Shown here: positions 26,767 to 35,552 of the stretch, piece by piece
Numbering within the stretch: the stretch's first letter is position 1
Layout: each line of letters opens with the position of its first letter
Source: an uncultured Shewanella sp.
GTDB taxonomy: Bacteria; Pseudomonadota; Gammaproteobacteria; Enterobacterales; Shewanellaceae
DNA: 64,000 nt
Assembly: GCF_947491715.1 (NCBI RefSeq)
Contig: NZ_CANLKR010000007.1
Coordinates: 80,704 to 144,703, forward strand
Direction: 5' to 3'
Program-made: the position numbers and the translations under genes
Notes under the pieces: model-generated
Database searches by the model: none
Told to the model about the DNA's origin: nothing
The model's input: only the letters and a program-made list of their open reading frames with translations

Positions 26767-27648
26767 ATGAAAGCCAACCAAGAAGATAGGGCCACTCAAA
26801 AGAGAAAAACCTCTGGCTCTAACCCAATCATTATGTTTGTTATCATCATTATCCTCATCGCTGGAGGGGCATATTTCTATTTCAACCAACAAGAAGATAA
26901 TGTTGAAAGTATGCCTGATGATACTATGAGCCAAGCTGTTTCAACACCGGATGAGCCTTTAGACACGGTGGCAAAAGTGCCTGAAACATCCACGACAATA
27001 ATGAACAGTGAAGAGCCAACCACAAAGGTTGAACCACAAGCCTCTGAAGAACCTGAGACGCTTCCGCCGTTAAATGATAGCGATAAATTTGCCTACAAGA
27101 AAGCCGTCGACATTGCCGATGGTATGGCTATTCAACCCATATTAAATGATAAAAATTTAGTGCGTCAGTTTGTGGTTTTTGTTGATAACCTTTCAGAAGG
27201 TGAATTGGCTCGTAATGCGAGTCCCATAAAAGGACCCACCGAAAAATTTACCGTATCAGACGTTAGTAACAAAACCTATATCAACCCTGATAGCTATCAT
27301 AGATATGATATTTATGCCGACTTTCTAAGTGGACTCAATGAGAAACAACTGCTTATCACTTACAAACAAATGAGCCCATTGTTTAACGAAGCTTTAGCCG
27401 AACTTGGCTATAATGACACGCACTTTGACAACCGTATGTTAAAGGCTATCGATCTCATGCTTGCAACCCCAATCATTAATACCCCTATAGAAGTCAATGG
27501 AGTCAGTGTTAATTATAAATTTGTCGACCCTAAGCTAGAAGCATTAGCAGGCCCACAAAAACTTCTTATTCGTATGGGACCTGATAACGCTAGAAAAGTC
27601 AAAGCCGCTTTACGTCGTCTCGAAACGCAATTAAAGCAGCCAGATTAA
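26767..27648 (+). CDS. DUF3014 domain protein
   Basis: A 293-residue protein with a short cytoplasmic N-terminus, one membrane helix (about 23-40, IIMFVIIIILIAGGAYFYF), a low-complexity acidic/Pro/Thr linker (about 45-100) and a periplasmic DUF3014 domain. Family landmarks are LPPLNDSDKF, FVVFVDNLSEGELA, the RYDIYADFL region, PLFNEALAELGY, LATPIINTPIEV and PQKLLIRMGPDNARKVKAAL. Function of DUF3014 is unknown; it is common in Gammaproteobacteria as a single gene. A GAGGAA site stands before ATG 26767. Confidence 0.88.
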   Translation: MKANQEDRATQKRKTSGSNPIIMFVIIIILIAGGAYFYFNQQEDNVESMPDDTMSQAVSTPDEPLDTVAKVPETSTTIMNSEEPTTKVEPQASEEPETLPPLNDSDKFAYKKAVDIADGMAIQPILNDKNLVRQFVVFVDNLSEGELARNASPIKGPTEKFTVSDVSNKTYINPDSYHRYDIYADFLSGLNEKQLLITYKQMSPLFNEALAELGYNDTHFDNRMLKAIDLMLATPIINTPIEVNGVSVNYKFVDPKLEALAGPQKLLIRMGPDNARKVKAALRRLETQLKQPD

Positions 27649-27685
27649 AATTAACATTAAATATTATTATTATTAACCAATAACA

Positions 27686-27706
27686 ATATCCCCGCTATGG
27701 GGATAT
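27686..27706. other. Short hairpin after the DUF3014 gene
   Basis: ATATCCCC and GGGGATAT form an 8-bp stem with a 5-nt loop, 37 bp after the stop. No T tract follows. Possible weak terminator. Confidence 0.4.
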
Positions 27707-27744
27707 GTGCTACCATACTTGTCGATAAAAATAATAAATAGCTA

Positions 27745-27815
27745 ACATCGACTAGCATCAATTCGAATTTTCTATCTTCGACAGTTATTAGTAAGTTCAG
27801 TCGATGTAGAAAATT
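27745..27815. promoter_or_regulatory. Nested dyads upstream of the aryl polyene cluster
   Basis: ACATCGACT (27745-27753) pairs with AGTCGATGT (27799-27807), and AATTTTCTA (27766-27774) pairs with TAGAAAATT (27807-27815). They end 24 bp before the first gene of the cluster, where an operator or leader hairpin would be expected. No regulator gene is adjacent. Confidence 0.45.
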
Positions 27816-27839
27816 GAGTAAAACAGGCACAGAGCACCG

Positions 27840-28562
27840 ATGCGGTTAACATTTGACATTATTTCTTGGGGAGCGTGGTCTCCCTTGTATCAAGAAGCCT
27901 TGGATTGGCAACACTGGCAAGCGCCCACAACCGCGTTGCCCAATTCAGCACAACCGCCAAAACTGCTGCAAATTCCCGCTATTCAACGTAGACGACTCAG
28001 CCCATTAACAAAAATTATGTTGGCAGCGGCCTTTCAAGCCGATCCTCCAGCTCAATGCCGCAGCATATTCTCATCGCAACATGGTGAAATCAATCGCACT
28101 ATGTCATTGCTTAATGATATTACAGATTCACAACCGCTTTCTCCAACCAGTTTCAGCCAATCTGTACATAACACTGCCAGTGGCATTTTCAATATATTAA
28201 CGGAAAATCTTAGCGCTTCTACGGCTATTGCCGCAGGTACAGACTCATTCCCACAAGCATTCATTGAAGCCTATGGCCAGCTAGATGAAAAGCCTGATCC
28301 CCTATTACTGGTTTATGGTGATGAACCCGTACCATCGATTTTTCAAATCTTTAATACTCAACCTGAATGGCCCATCGCCATGGCATTTGTACTCACAAAG
28401 CAATCAGTCAATTTAGCTTTACCTAAGCTTTCAATTGATATTAATTGCACACAAGGCACAGCGAAGACATTGCATTACGGTGAAATACTTCAGGCTTTAG
28501 CCTGTAAAAAATCACTTTCAGGCCGCATTAACAATCAATTCTGGAGCCTGAATTTTGACTAA
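27840..28562 (+). CDS. apeC: Aryl polyene chain-length-factor-like ketosynthase homologue
   Basis: A 240-residue protein of the Ketoacyl-synt_2 type, resembling only the N-terminal half of a ketosynthase. The opening MRLTFDIISWGAWSP, then RRRLSPLTKIML, a TASGIFNILTENLSASTAIA block and DPLLLVYGDE are typical of the first gene of APE clusters. No complete Cys-His-His triad is present, so it is expected to act as the non-catalytic partner of the KS encoded at 41287-42534 and help set polyene length, as described for ApeC with ApeO in E. coli. First gene of the operon; its stop overlaps the next start. Symbol by family and position. Confidence 0.85.
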   Translation: MRLTFDIISWGAWSPLYQEALDWQHWQAPTTALPNSAQPPKLLQIPAIQRRRLSPLTKIMLAAAFQADPPAQCRSIFSSQHGEINRTMSLLNDITDSQPLSPTSFSQSVHNTASGIFNILTENLSASTAIAAGTDSFPQAFIEAYGQLDEKPDPLLLVYGDEPVPSIFQIFNTQPEWPIAMAFVLTKQSVNLALPKLSIDINCTQGTAKTLHYGEILQALACKKSLSGRINNQFWSLNFD

Positions 28563-29379
28563 TTTTACCCCCGCTCCTAAGCTCACTGGACTTGCCTATA
28601 TTCCAAGGTGGATCGGCGGAGTCGCCTGTTATATCGTATTCGGCTTGGGTGGACTATTCAGCTCCTTAACCTTGCTCCCTTTACTTAAATTTTGGCCAGG
28701 CTCTCACGCTCAAAAAATTAAGCGTGTAAGAAAAGCCGTTCATATCATGTTCAAAGGCATGGTCGCGATGCTTACCGCCGCAGGCGTTATTAAAGTCAGC
28801 ACCGAAAATGCCTATTTATTGCGCAACATGAAAGGCAAAATCATCATAGCAAACCACCCAACGCTGGTCGATGTGGTGGTGATGATAAGCTTAATCCCCA
28901 ATGCGGGGTGCATTGTCAAACAAGCCTTATGGCGAAATGTCTTCCTACGCGGGGTCGTTTCAAGTGCTGGCTATATCCCTAATAGAGGCGCAGATTTATT
29001 ACTTAAGGATTGCAAATCTGAATTGGAAACAGGCACTAATCTGATTATTTTCCCTGAGGGCACCCGTACACAAATCGGTGAAACAATAAACCAATTTGCA
29101 AGAGGTGCGGCCAATATTACCCTCCGCACTCATACAGAATTGATCCCAATAGTATTACGTACTAATGCAACTGGTCTCAGTAAGCAACAACCGTGGTATC
29201 ATATTCCCGCACGCACGATTGGGATGCGAGTCGAAATAGGCGATCCCCGCTCTTACAATGAATACATCTCTACCGGCAGTGTGGATACGAGTTTAAATGC
29301 AAAAAAAGCGCGGCAAATGACTCGAGATTTAGAACATTATTATAAACAACAATTAGATATAACTCATGAAATTACATAA
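28555..29379 (+). CDS. Lysophospholipid acyltransferase-type protein (APE cluster)
   Basis: A 274-residue PlsC-like acyltransferase with one or two N-terminal membrane helices. The catalytic HX4D motif is in IIIANHPTLVD and the substrate loop is IIFPEGTRTQ; AGYIPNRGADLL lies between. In APE clusters such an enzyme (position of apeD) is thought to transfer acyl groups while the lipid anchor of the pigment is built at the inner membrane. The start is TTG 28555, 8 nt after GGAG and overlapping the previous stop; no closer ATG exists. The end overlaps the first ACP gene by 14 bp. Confidence 0.88.
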   Translation: MTNFTPAPKLTGLAYIPRWIGGVACYIVFGLGGLFSSLTLLPLLKFWPGSHAQKIKRVRKAVHIMFKGMVAMLTAAGVIKVSTENAYLLRNMKGKIIIANHPTLVDVVVMISLIPNAGCIVKQALWRNVFLRGVVSSAGYIPNRGADLLLKDCKSELETGTNLIIFPEGTRTQIGETINQFARGAANITLRTHTELIPIVLRTNATGLSKQQPWYHIPARTIGMRVEIGDPRSYNEYISTGSVDTSLNAKKARQMTRDLEHYYKQQLDITHEIT

Positions 29380-29614
29380 TGAAATAAAGAAATTGATAAT
29401 CGAAAGCCTCGACTTAGAAGACGTGAGCATTGACGATATTGATTCTGACGCTCCCCTATTTGGTGACGGATTAGGATTAGACTCTATCGATGCACTAGAG
29501 CTCGGATTAGCCATAAAAAAACAATTTGATATCAAAATCGATGCTAATTCAGACGAAACCAAACAACACTTTTATAGTGTCAGCAACCTTGCCAAATTCA
29601 TTGAGGCGCAATAA
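29366..29614 (+). CDS. apeE: Acyl carrier protein 1 (aryl polyene)
   Basis: An 82-residue acyl carrier protein with the phosphopantetheine serine in GLGLDSIDALEL (Ser about 40). It is acidic and helical, and follows the acyltransferase gene with overlap. In the E. coli APE pathway two ACPs (ApeE, ApeF) carry starter and growing polyene. It differs clearly in sequence from the second ACP encoded next, so the two probably have distinct partners. No phosphopantetheinyl transferase gene is in the window. Confidence 0.92.
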   Translation: MKLHNEIKKLIIESLDLEDVSIDDIDSDAPLFGDGLGLDSIDALELGLAIKKQFDIKIDANSDETKQHFYSVSNLAKFIEAQ

Positions 29615-29628
29615 GTACTGGAAGTAAC

Positions 29629-29877
29629 ATGAAAAACCGTGAGCAAATACTTGAAACTTTGACTAAGATTTTAGTAGAAGAATTTGAAATTAACGAAAAT
29701 GATATCACATTAAGTGCATCACTATACGATGAGTTAGATCTAGACAGTATTGATGCGGTGGATCTTGTCATCAAATTACAGCAGATCACTGGGAAAAAGA
29801 TCCACCCAGATACATTTAAGGCGGTTCGCACCGTTGAAGATGTTGTTGATGCTATTGAAGCACTCGTTGCCAGTTAA
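29629..29877 (+). CDS. apeF: Acyl carrier protein 2 (aryl polyene)
   Basis: An 82-residue acyl carrier protein with the attachment motif DELDLDSIDAVDLVIKLQ (Ser about 38) and the usual EEFEINENDITLSASLYDEL helix I-II region. Lies 14 bp after the first ACP gene; its stop overlaps the start of the membrane-protein gene (TAATG). Likely one of the two ACPs that shuttle intermediates between the adenylation enzyme, KS, KR and DH. Assignment of E and F to the two genes follows order only. Confidence 0.92.
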   Translation: MKNREQILETLTKILVEEFEINENDITLSASLYDELDLDSIDAVDLVIKLQQITGKKIHPDTFKAVRTVEDVVDAIEALVAS

Positions 29878-30425
29878 TGACATTTTTTTTACAAATAGCC
29901 ACCACAATTGTGGTGCTATGTTACCCAATCGCCGTTTATTTGGGGCTAAATTATTTACCCCAAGGCAGCATTGCGTTGCTACTTTGTAGCTTGTTATTAT
30001 TAAGACTCTTTATTAATAAACAAAAGCTCAAATCGTTAATGCTCCCCATATTAGCGGGCATTGTGTTAACGATGAGCAGCTATATTGCAAAAGTCAATGA
30101 CTGGTTACTGTATTACCCTGTCGTTATCAGTACTTGCATGCTGTTATTATTTGCGCATTCTTTGAGATGGGGGCCAAGCATCATTGAACGGTTAGCAAGA
30201 TTGAAAGAACCAGATTTACCTGAAAGTGCTGTACCTTATCTTAATAAAGTCACGTTAATCTGGTGCATTTTTTTCATTGTTAATGGTGCCATAGCTTTCT
30301 ATACAGCCCAATTTTCAAGTCTTTCTACTTGGACCCTTTATAACGGTCTTATTTCTTATTTGTTGATGGGCACTCTTTTTACTGGTGAATGGTTATACCG
30401 CACACTTTGGTTGAAAAAACGATGA
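29877..30425 (+). CDS. COG4648-type membrane protein (APE cluster)
   Basis: A 182-residue inner-membrane protein with five to six hydrophobic helices and the family landmarks FAHSLRWGPSIIERLARL and DLPESAVPYLNKVTLIWC. Such proteins are regular members of APE clusters (position of apeG), between the ACPs and the adenylation enzyme, but their role is unknown. A scaffolding or lipid-handling function in a membrane-bound assembly line is a guess. Both ends overlap neighbours (TAATG at the start, ATGA at the end). Confidence 0.88.
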   Translation: MTFFLQIATTIVVLCYPIAVYLGLNYLPQGSIALLLCSLLLLRLFINKQKLKSLMLPILAGIVLTMSSYIAKVNDWLLYYPVVISTCMLLLFAHSLRWGPSIIERLARLKEPDLPESAVPYLNKVTLIWCIFFIVNGAIAFYTAQFSSLSTWTLYNGLISYLLMGTLFTGEWLYRTLWLKKR

Positions 30426-31786
30426 TAAATATTCTGACTTCTTGGTTGACATTAGGCCCCATTGAGCAACAACTCATTAGTTTTAATCATCATAATATTC
30501 TTACAGGAGAATGTTTTAGCCATCAAGTCGCCTTCTTCCATCAACAACTGATTGAAAGCCAGCATGAAAAGTGGCTGTTATCTTGCGATAACAGTGAATT
30601 ATTTGCGATTGGATTATGCGCAGCATTAATTGCAGGAAAAGAGATTATTCTTCCTTCAAGCATACAACCTGCCAACTTGTTGGCGTTAAATAACCAATTT
30701 GATGCCATATTATCTGATAAAGCATTAGCCCCCCAAAAAACCTTTATACTATTGGAAAAAGTGACTGATGCACCAAGATTTCCTTGGCCAAAATCGGCAA
30801 ACTGGGGCAGCTTCACTCTGTTTACTTCGGGCAGTAGCGGACAACCAAAAGCCGTAAAGAAAACCTTAGCTCAACTTGACTTTGAAGTATCCACCCTAGA
30901 ATCCACTTTTGCTCAACATCTACCGCAATGCAGCATTATTTCAACCGTCTCCCATCAACATATTTATGGTTTATTATTTAAGATTCTTTGGCCACTGGCT
31001 AGCCGTAGACCTTTTTTAAGTGACCTGATTGAATACCCTGAAACATTGAGCTATTACAGTCATTTATTTTCTCAGCTATGTTTAATTAGCAGTCCAGCAC
31101 ACTTATCTCGCTTACCCGCGTCTTTAGACTATCAGCCCCAAATGCGTGCCCCCAGCTTAGTATTCAGTTCTGGTGGCCCGTTAAGCTATGAGGCAGCTCA
31201 AGGTATTAAGCAGTGTTATTCAACGTTACCAATAGAAATCTTTGGCAGTACAGAAACGGGTGGTATCGCTTACCGTCGTCAATATAAAGAACAACAAACA
31301 TGGAAAACTTTTACCCCCATTCACATCAAACAAGATGAAAATGACGGTGCACTATGGCTTAAGTCTCCTTATATTGAACATGACAATTGGATGAAATGTA
31401 ACGATAAAATAAAAATCATTGAAAATAATGAGTTTATTCTTCAAGGGCGACTCGATCGTATTGTAAAAATTGAAGAAAAGCGACTTTCACTGGTTGAAAT
31501 GGAAACCCTGCTGCATACCCATCCTATGATAAACTTAGCAAGGCTATTAGTTATTGAGCAGCCAAAAACACAATTAGCTGCCGTAATAGAATTATCCGAG
31601 TCAGGTAAAAAGTACCTAAAAGCAAAGGGAAAACTCAGCCTCAACAATATTTTTAAATCTTACCTATTAACACAATTTGAAAGAGTCATTTTACCAAAAC
31701 GTTGGCGCTATCCAGAAAAAATGCCCGTTAATACGCAAGGTAAGCAAGTGCAATCTCAACTATTGGCATTATTTACTCATGATTAA
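30422..31786 (+). CDS. apeH: Acyl/aryl-ACP ligase (AMP-dependent)
   Basis: A 454-residue adenylate-forming enzyme that should activate an aromatic acid, probably a hydroxycinnamate or benzoate, and load it on an ACP as polyene starter. Motifs: LFTSGSSGQPKAVKK (P-loop), FSSGGPLSYEAA, EIFGSTETGGIAYRR and the hinge LQGRLDRIVKIEEKRLS, which lacks the long C-terminal domain of full acyl-CoA synthetases. ATG 30422 overlaps the preceding stop (ATGA); the 11-codon longer frame is rejected. Its end overlaps the dehydratase gene. It corresponds to ApeH of E. coli. Confidence 0.9.
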   Translation: MINILTSWLTLGPIEQQLISFNHHNILTGECFSHQVAFFHQQLIESQHEKWLLSCDNSELFAIGLCAALIAGKEIILPSSIQPANLLALNNQFDAILSDKALAPQKTFILLEKVTDAPRFPWPKSANWGSFTLFTSGSSGQPKAVKKTLAQLDFEVSTLESTFAQHLPQCSIISTVSHQHIYGLLFKILWPLASRRPFLSDLIEYPETLSYYSHLFSQLCLISSPAHLSRLPASLDYQPQMRAPSLVFSSGGPLSYEAAQGIKQCYSTLPIEIFGSTETGGIAYRRQYKEQQTWKTFTPIHIKQDENDGALWLKSPYIEHDNWMKCNDKIKIIENNEFILQGRLDRIVKIEEKRLSLVEMETLLHTHPMINLARLLVIEQPKTQLAAVIELSESGKKYLKAKGKLSLNNIFKSYLLTQFERVILPKRWRYPEKMPVNTQGKQVQSQLLALFTHD

Positions 31787-32150
31787 ATCTCAATTGCCTC
31801 ACATTATAAGCCATAGTCTCAATGATACCTTTGCAACATGGCGCCTGCACATCGATGAAAAATCCCCCTATTTTAATGGCCATTTTAATAATCAACCCAT
31901 TTTACCTGGCGTCACTCAACTTGACTGGGCTATTCGATTAGGCTGTGAACATTTTCATTACCCAACATATGCAACGACATTAGAAGTGCTAAAATTTCAG
32001 CATTTTATATTGCCGGGCGTAGAAGTTGACTTAAATATCACCCTCGATGCCAAAAAGCACAAACTCAGTTTTGTTTATAGCGATCAGCAAACACGCTTCT
32101 CATCTGGGCGCATTATCATATCAACCCAAGACCCTCTTACAGCGAGTTAA
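31779..32150 (+). CDS. apeI: Hotdog 3-hydroxyacyl-ACP dehydratase, small subunit type
   Basis: A 123-residue single hotdog protein similar to FabZ/FabA. The landmark PYFNGHFNNQPILPGVTQLD carries the active-site His and the PGV turn. It removes water from the beta-hydroxy intermediate to create the conjugated double bonds, probably as a heterodimer with the second dehydratase encoded at 42527-43036, as reported for ApeI and ApeP. The true start is ATG 31779, overlapping the previous stop by 8 bp; the annotated-looking 157-codon frame begins inside the ligase gene. Confidence 0.88.
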   Translation: MIKSQLPHIISHSLNDTFATWRLHIDEKSPYFNGHFNNQPILPGVTQLDWAIRLGCEHFHYPTYATTLEVLKFQHFILPGVEVDLNITLDAKKHKLSFVYSDQQTRFSSGRIIISTQDPLTAS

Positions 32151-32155
32151 TATGC

Positions 32156-33904
32156 ATGCAGTTAGCATTTGTGATCCCCAACTATAATCATACAGCCGCC
32201 ATCAGTGAAACCTTAGCCAACCTTGCTGTTTTTAAGCGTGATTGCTATCTTGTTGATGATGGAAGCAATGATGAAACACGCTATCTATTACAACAACTTG
32301 CCAAACAATATCACTGGGTCCATTTATTACATCACCCATACAATAGAGGGAAAGGCGCAGCTGTCATCACAGGGCTTAGAGCAGCTTATGAAGACGGATT
32401 TACTCATGCATTACAGATTGATGCCGATGGTCAACATGACTTAAACGATATCCCCACTTTTATTGATACCGCTCAACAGGCTCCACATGCTGTAATATCT
32501 GGGCAGCCCCAGTATGATGACTCCATTCCAAAAGGCCGTTTATATGGACGCTATCTCACCCACTTTTGGGTTTGGGTAGAAACCTTAAGCCTGAATATAA
32601 AAGATGCAATGTGCGGTTTTCGTGTTTATCCATTACAAGCAACTGAATCTTTATTTTTAAGCCAATCGTTGGGCGAGCGAATGGACTTTGATATTGAGAT
32701 CTTAGTCAAGCTTCATTGGCAAGGAATTGAAGTAAAACATATTCCAACGCGAGTCATTTACCCTGAAGAAGGCAGTAGTCACTTTCAAGCCTTTAGAGAC
32801 AATGTGCGTATTTCAGCTCTGCACACTCGCCTTTTTTTTGGTATGCTAAAACGCTTACCATCTCGATTACACAAAACAACCCCCATTAACGCAAATAAAA
32901 TCAAAAAATCCAACTCAAAACATTGGTCTTCTGTGGGAGAACGAGGCAGCTACTGGGGCATAAAGCTGTTAGCGCTCTGCTACCGTTATGGGGGACATTG
33001 GCTTTGCCGCGCGATTATGTACCCAGTGATTTTATATTTTTTTATCACAGGAAAAACGGCAAGACAGGCTTCAATAGACTTTTTACAACAAGTCAAACTT
33101 GCCTATCCTGACAATAGCAAACTGCCCTCTACACCTGGTTGGTTAGAAAGCCTACAACATTTCTTTAGTTTCGGCCATGCTGCCCTCGACCGTTTGGATG
33201 CTTGGTGCGATCGCATTCCCCCCGAAAAAATTGACTTTCCAGAGAGTGATGTACTGGCAACCCATATGGCACAAGGACAAGGCGCAGTATTATTAGTGTC
33301 TCATTTAGGTAACTTAGAATTATGCCGCGCCATATCGGTCACCCATCGTAATGCAAAAGTTAATGTGATGGTAATGACACAGCATGCTGAAAACTTCAAT
33401 AATATCCTAAAGCAGTTAAATCCAAGTAGTGCTCTGAATCTTATTCAAGTAACCGAGCTTGGCCCTAGCACTTCTATTTTATTACAAGAAAAAATTGAAG
33501 CTGGTGAGTTAGTGGTCATTGCAGGGGATAGAACGTCTCTAGGCAGTGAGGGGCGAGTGATTTACACCCCGTTTATGCAAAAACAAGCCCCTTTTCCTTC
33601 TGGGCCTTTTGTGTTAGCAGGGCTGCTCGATTGCCCTATATACACTATGTTCTGTTTAAAAGAACATGATCGATATCACGTGCATATCACGCCTTTTAAC
33701 ACAAAATTAAAAGGACCAAGAAAAGAGAGAACTGTCAGGCTACAGCAAGCAGTCAATGAATATAGTCAACTTTTAGAAAACCATGCAAAGCGACAGCCGC
33801 TGCAATGGTTTAACTTTTATGATTTTTGGCGTAACGATAATCAGACTCAACGTCGCTCATCCAGCAAGAGTCAAGTTAATGAGAATAGGACCAGCAGTAA
33901 ATGA
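32156..33904 (+). CDS. Glycosyltransferase family 2 / LpxL-type acyltransferase fusion
   Basis: A 582-residue two-domain protein. Residues 1-230 form a GT-A family 2 glycosyltransferase (FVIPNYNHTAAISETLANL, LVDDGSNDET, LQIDADGQHDLNDIP, MCGFRVYP). After a membrane-proximal linker, residues about 265-560 form an LpxL-like acyltransferase (SHLGNLE as the HX4E motif, then AGDRTSLGSEGRV and PFPSGPFVLAG). Such fusions are regular in APE clusters (position of apeJ) and fit transfer of sugar and acyl groups onto the lipid anchor. ATG 32156 lies 5 bp after the previous stop; the end overlaps the ammonia-lyase gene (ATGA). Confidence 0.92.
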   Translation: MQLAFVIPNYNHTAAISETLANLAVFKRDCYLVDDGSNDETRYLLQQLAKQYHWVHLLHHPYNRGKGAAVITGLRAAYEDGFTHALQIDADGQHDLNDIPTFIDTAQQAPHAVISGQPQYDDSIPKGRLYGRYLTHFWVWVETLSLNIKDAMCGFRVYPLQATESLFLSQSLGERMDFDIEILVKLHWQGIEVKHIPTRVIYPEEGSSHFQAFRDNVRISALHTRLFFGMLKRLPSRLHKTTPINANKIKKSNSKHWSSVGERGSYWGIKLLALCYRYGGHWLCRAIMYPVILYFFITGKTARQASIDFLQQVKLAYPDNSKLPSTPGWLESLQHFFSFGHAALDRLDAWCDRIPPEKIDFPESDVLATHMAQGQGAVLLVSHLGNLELCRAISVTHRNAKVNVMVMTQHAENFNNILKQLNPSSALNLIQVTELGPSTSILLQEKIEAGELVVIAGDRTSLGSEGRVIYTPFMQKQAPFPSGPFVLAGLLDCPIYTMFCLKEHDRYHVHITPFNTKLKGPRKERTVRLQQAVNEYSQLLENHAKRQPLQWFNFYDFWRNDNQTQRRSSSKSQVNENRTSSK

Positions 33905-35475
33905 CACAAGCCACACACACAAACGAGACTCAAACCATTATTCGTTTTGGTCGCAAAAACCTATCTCTTGAAGATGTTGTCGCCATTGCTAAAGGCGCTA
34001 AAATTGAGCTCAACAATAGTCATGAGTACCAAGCCTATATACAGCAAGGTGCAGACTTTATTGATAACTTACTCAGTGAAGAAGGCGTCATCTATGGTGT
34101 TACAACAGGATATGGCGACTCTTGTACTGTCAAAGTCGGTTTAGATTTAGTCGATGAACTGCCCCTTCACTTAACCCGCTTTCATGGGTGTGGTTTAGGT
34201 AAAACCCTTTCAGAAATGCAAGCAAGAGCCGTTATGGCTTGTCGGTTAAGTTCTCTGGCATATGGAAAATCAGGCGTCAGTTATGCATTATTGAAGCGCA
34301 TTGAACTACTGCTTAATCTCAACATCATTCCGGTCATTCCAGAAGAAGGGTCTGTGGGCGCCAGTGGCGACCTCACGCCGCTGTCTTATTTAGCCGCGGT
34401 ATTGGTCGGTGAAAGAGAGGTCATTTATCAAGGTGTCAAACAGTCTACTGCTGAGGTCTATGCCAAACTGGATATCATTCCTTTAACCCTTCGCCCTAAA
34501 GAAGGTTTGGCCTTAATGAATGGCACCGCTGTCATGACTGCGCTCGCATGCTTGGCCTTTGATAGAGCACAGTATATGGCCAAGTTATCCAGTCGAATTA
34601 CCGCCATGGCCTCTTTAACCTTGAAAGGTAACTCCAATCATTTTGATGAGATCCTATTTGCTGCCAAACCCCACCCAGGACAAAATCAAATTGCAGCTTG
34701 GATCCGTGAAGATCTCAATCATCATGAACACCCCCGTAATTCCGATCGCTTGCAAGACAGGTACTCCATCCGCTGTGCTCCCCATGTCATTGGTGTTTTA
34801 CAAGATGCCTTGCCCTTTATGCGTCAGTTTATCGAAACGGAACTAAACAGTGCCAATGATAACCCCATCATTGATGCTGAAGGTGAACATGTGCTTCATG
34901 GGGGACATTTCTACGGTGGGCATATCGCTTTTGCAATGGATGCATTAAAAAATGCGGTAGCCAATGTTGCCGATCTTATCGATAGACAAATGGCATTAGT
35001 CATGGACCCTAAATTTAATAATGGCTTACCCGCAAATTTATCGGGCTCAACAGGCCCACGTAGTGTCATTAACCATGGGTTTAAAGCTGTACAAATTGGT
35101 GTATCAGCATGGACAGCCGAAGCCTTAAAGCAAACCATGCCAGCCAGCGTTTTTTCTCGCTCCACAGAGTGTCATAACCAAGATAAAGTCAGTATGGGCA
35201 CCATTGCTGCTCGAGATTGTTTACGTGTCTTGCAACTCACAGAGCAGGTGGCAGCTGCGGCACTATTGGCCATGTCACAAGGCATTAATTTACGCATTAG
35301 AAATCAAGAGATCGACACACTTTCTTTTACACCCTCAGTGGCAAAAACTTTGACTCAAATTCAACATGATTTCAGCTTGCTAACAGAAGATCGCCCCTTA
35401 GAGCAAACGCTTAGGCAAACAGTCGAAAAAATTCAACGTGGTGAATGGGAAGTGTGTCATTCACTGGCTCAATAA
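33901..35475 (+). CDS. Aromatic amino-acid ammonia-lyase (HAL/TAL family)
   Basis: A 524-residue MIO enzyme that removes ammonia from an aromatic amino acid to give the arylacrylate starter. ASG (154-156, in GSVGASGDLTPL) matures to the MIO electrophile. Tyr65 in VIYGVTTGYG and SANDNPIID are further active-site segments. The selectivity position reads LTRFHGCG with His95; His there marks tyrosine ammonia-lyases, while Phe marks phenylalanine lyases, so 4-coumarate is the predicted product. The LHGGHFYGGHIAF and PRSVINHGFKA stretches are conserved in APE-linked lyases. Coupled to the upstream gene by ATGA. A hairpin follows the stop. Confidence 0.93.
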   Translation: MTQATHTNETQTIIRFGRKNLSLEDVVAIAKGAKIELNNSHEYQAYIQQGADFIDNLLSEEGVIYGVTTGYGDSCTVKVGLDLVDELPLHLTRFHGCGLGKTLSEMQARAVMACRLSSLAYGKSGVSYALLKRIELLLNLNIIPVIPEEGSVGASGDLTPLSYLAAVLVGEREVIYQGVKQSTAEVYAKLDIIPLTLRPKEGLALMNGTAVMTALACLAFDRAQYMAKLSSRITAMASLTLKGNSNHFDEILFAAKPHPGQNQIAAWIREDLNHHEHPRNSDRLQDRYSIRCAPHVIGVLQDALPFMRQFIETELNSANDNPIIDAEGEHVLHGGHFYGGHIAFAMDALKNAVANVADLIDRQMALVMDPKFNNGLPANLSGSTGPRSVINHGFKAVQIGVSAWTAEALKQTMPASVFSRSTECHNQDKVSMGTIAARDCLRVLQLTEQVAAAALLAMSQGINLRIRNQEIDTLSFTPSVAKTLTQIQHDFSLLTEDRPLEQTLRQTVEKIQRGEWEVCHSLAQ

Positions 35476-35496
35476 AACGCTTATCATGATACAAAC

Positions 35497-35533
35497 ACAG
35501 TGATTGGATCTTTTTCAATGGCGCAATCACTGT
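35497..35533 (+). other. Intercistronic hairpin in the APE operon
   Basis: ACAGTGATTG and CAATCACTGT pair perfectly over 10 bp around a 17-nt loop, 21 bp after the lyase stop and 19 bp before the thioesterase start. It may be a stability or attenuation element; no T run follows. Confidence 0.5.
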
Positions 35534-35552
35534 ATCAAAGTTAGGAATAACA

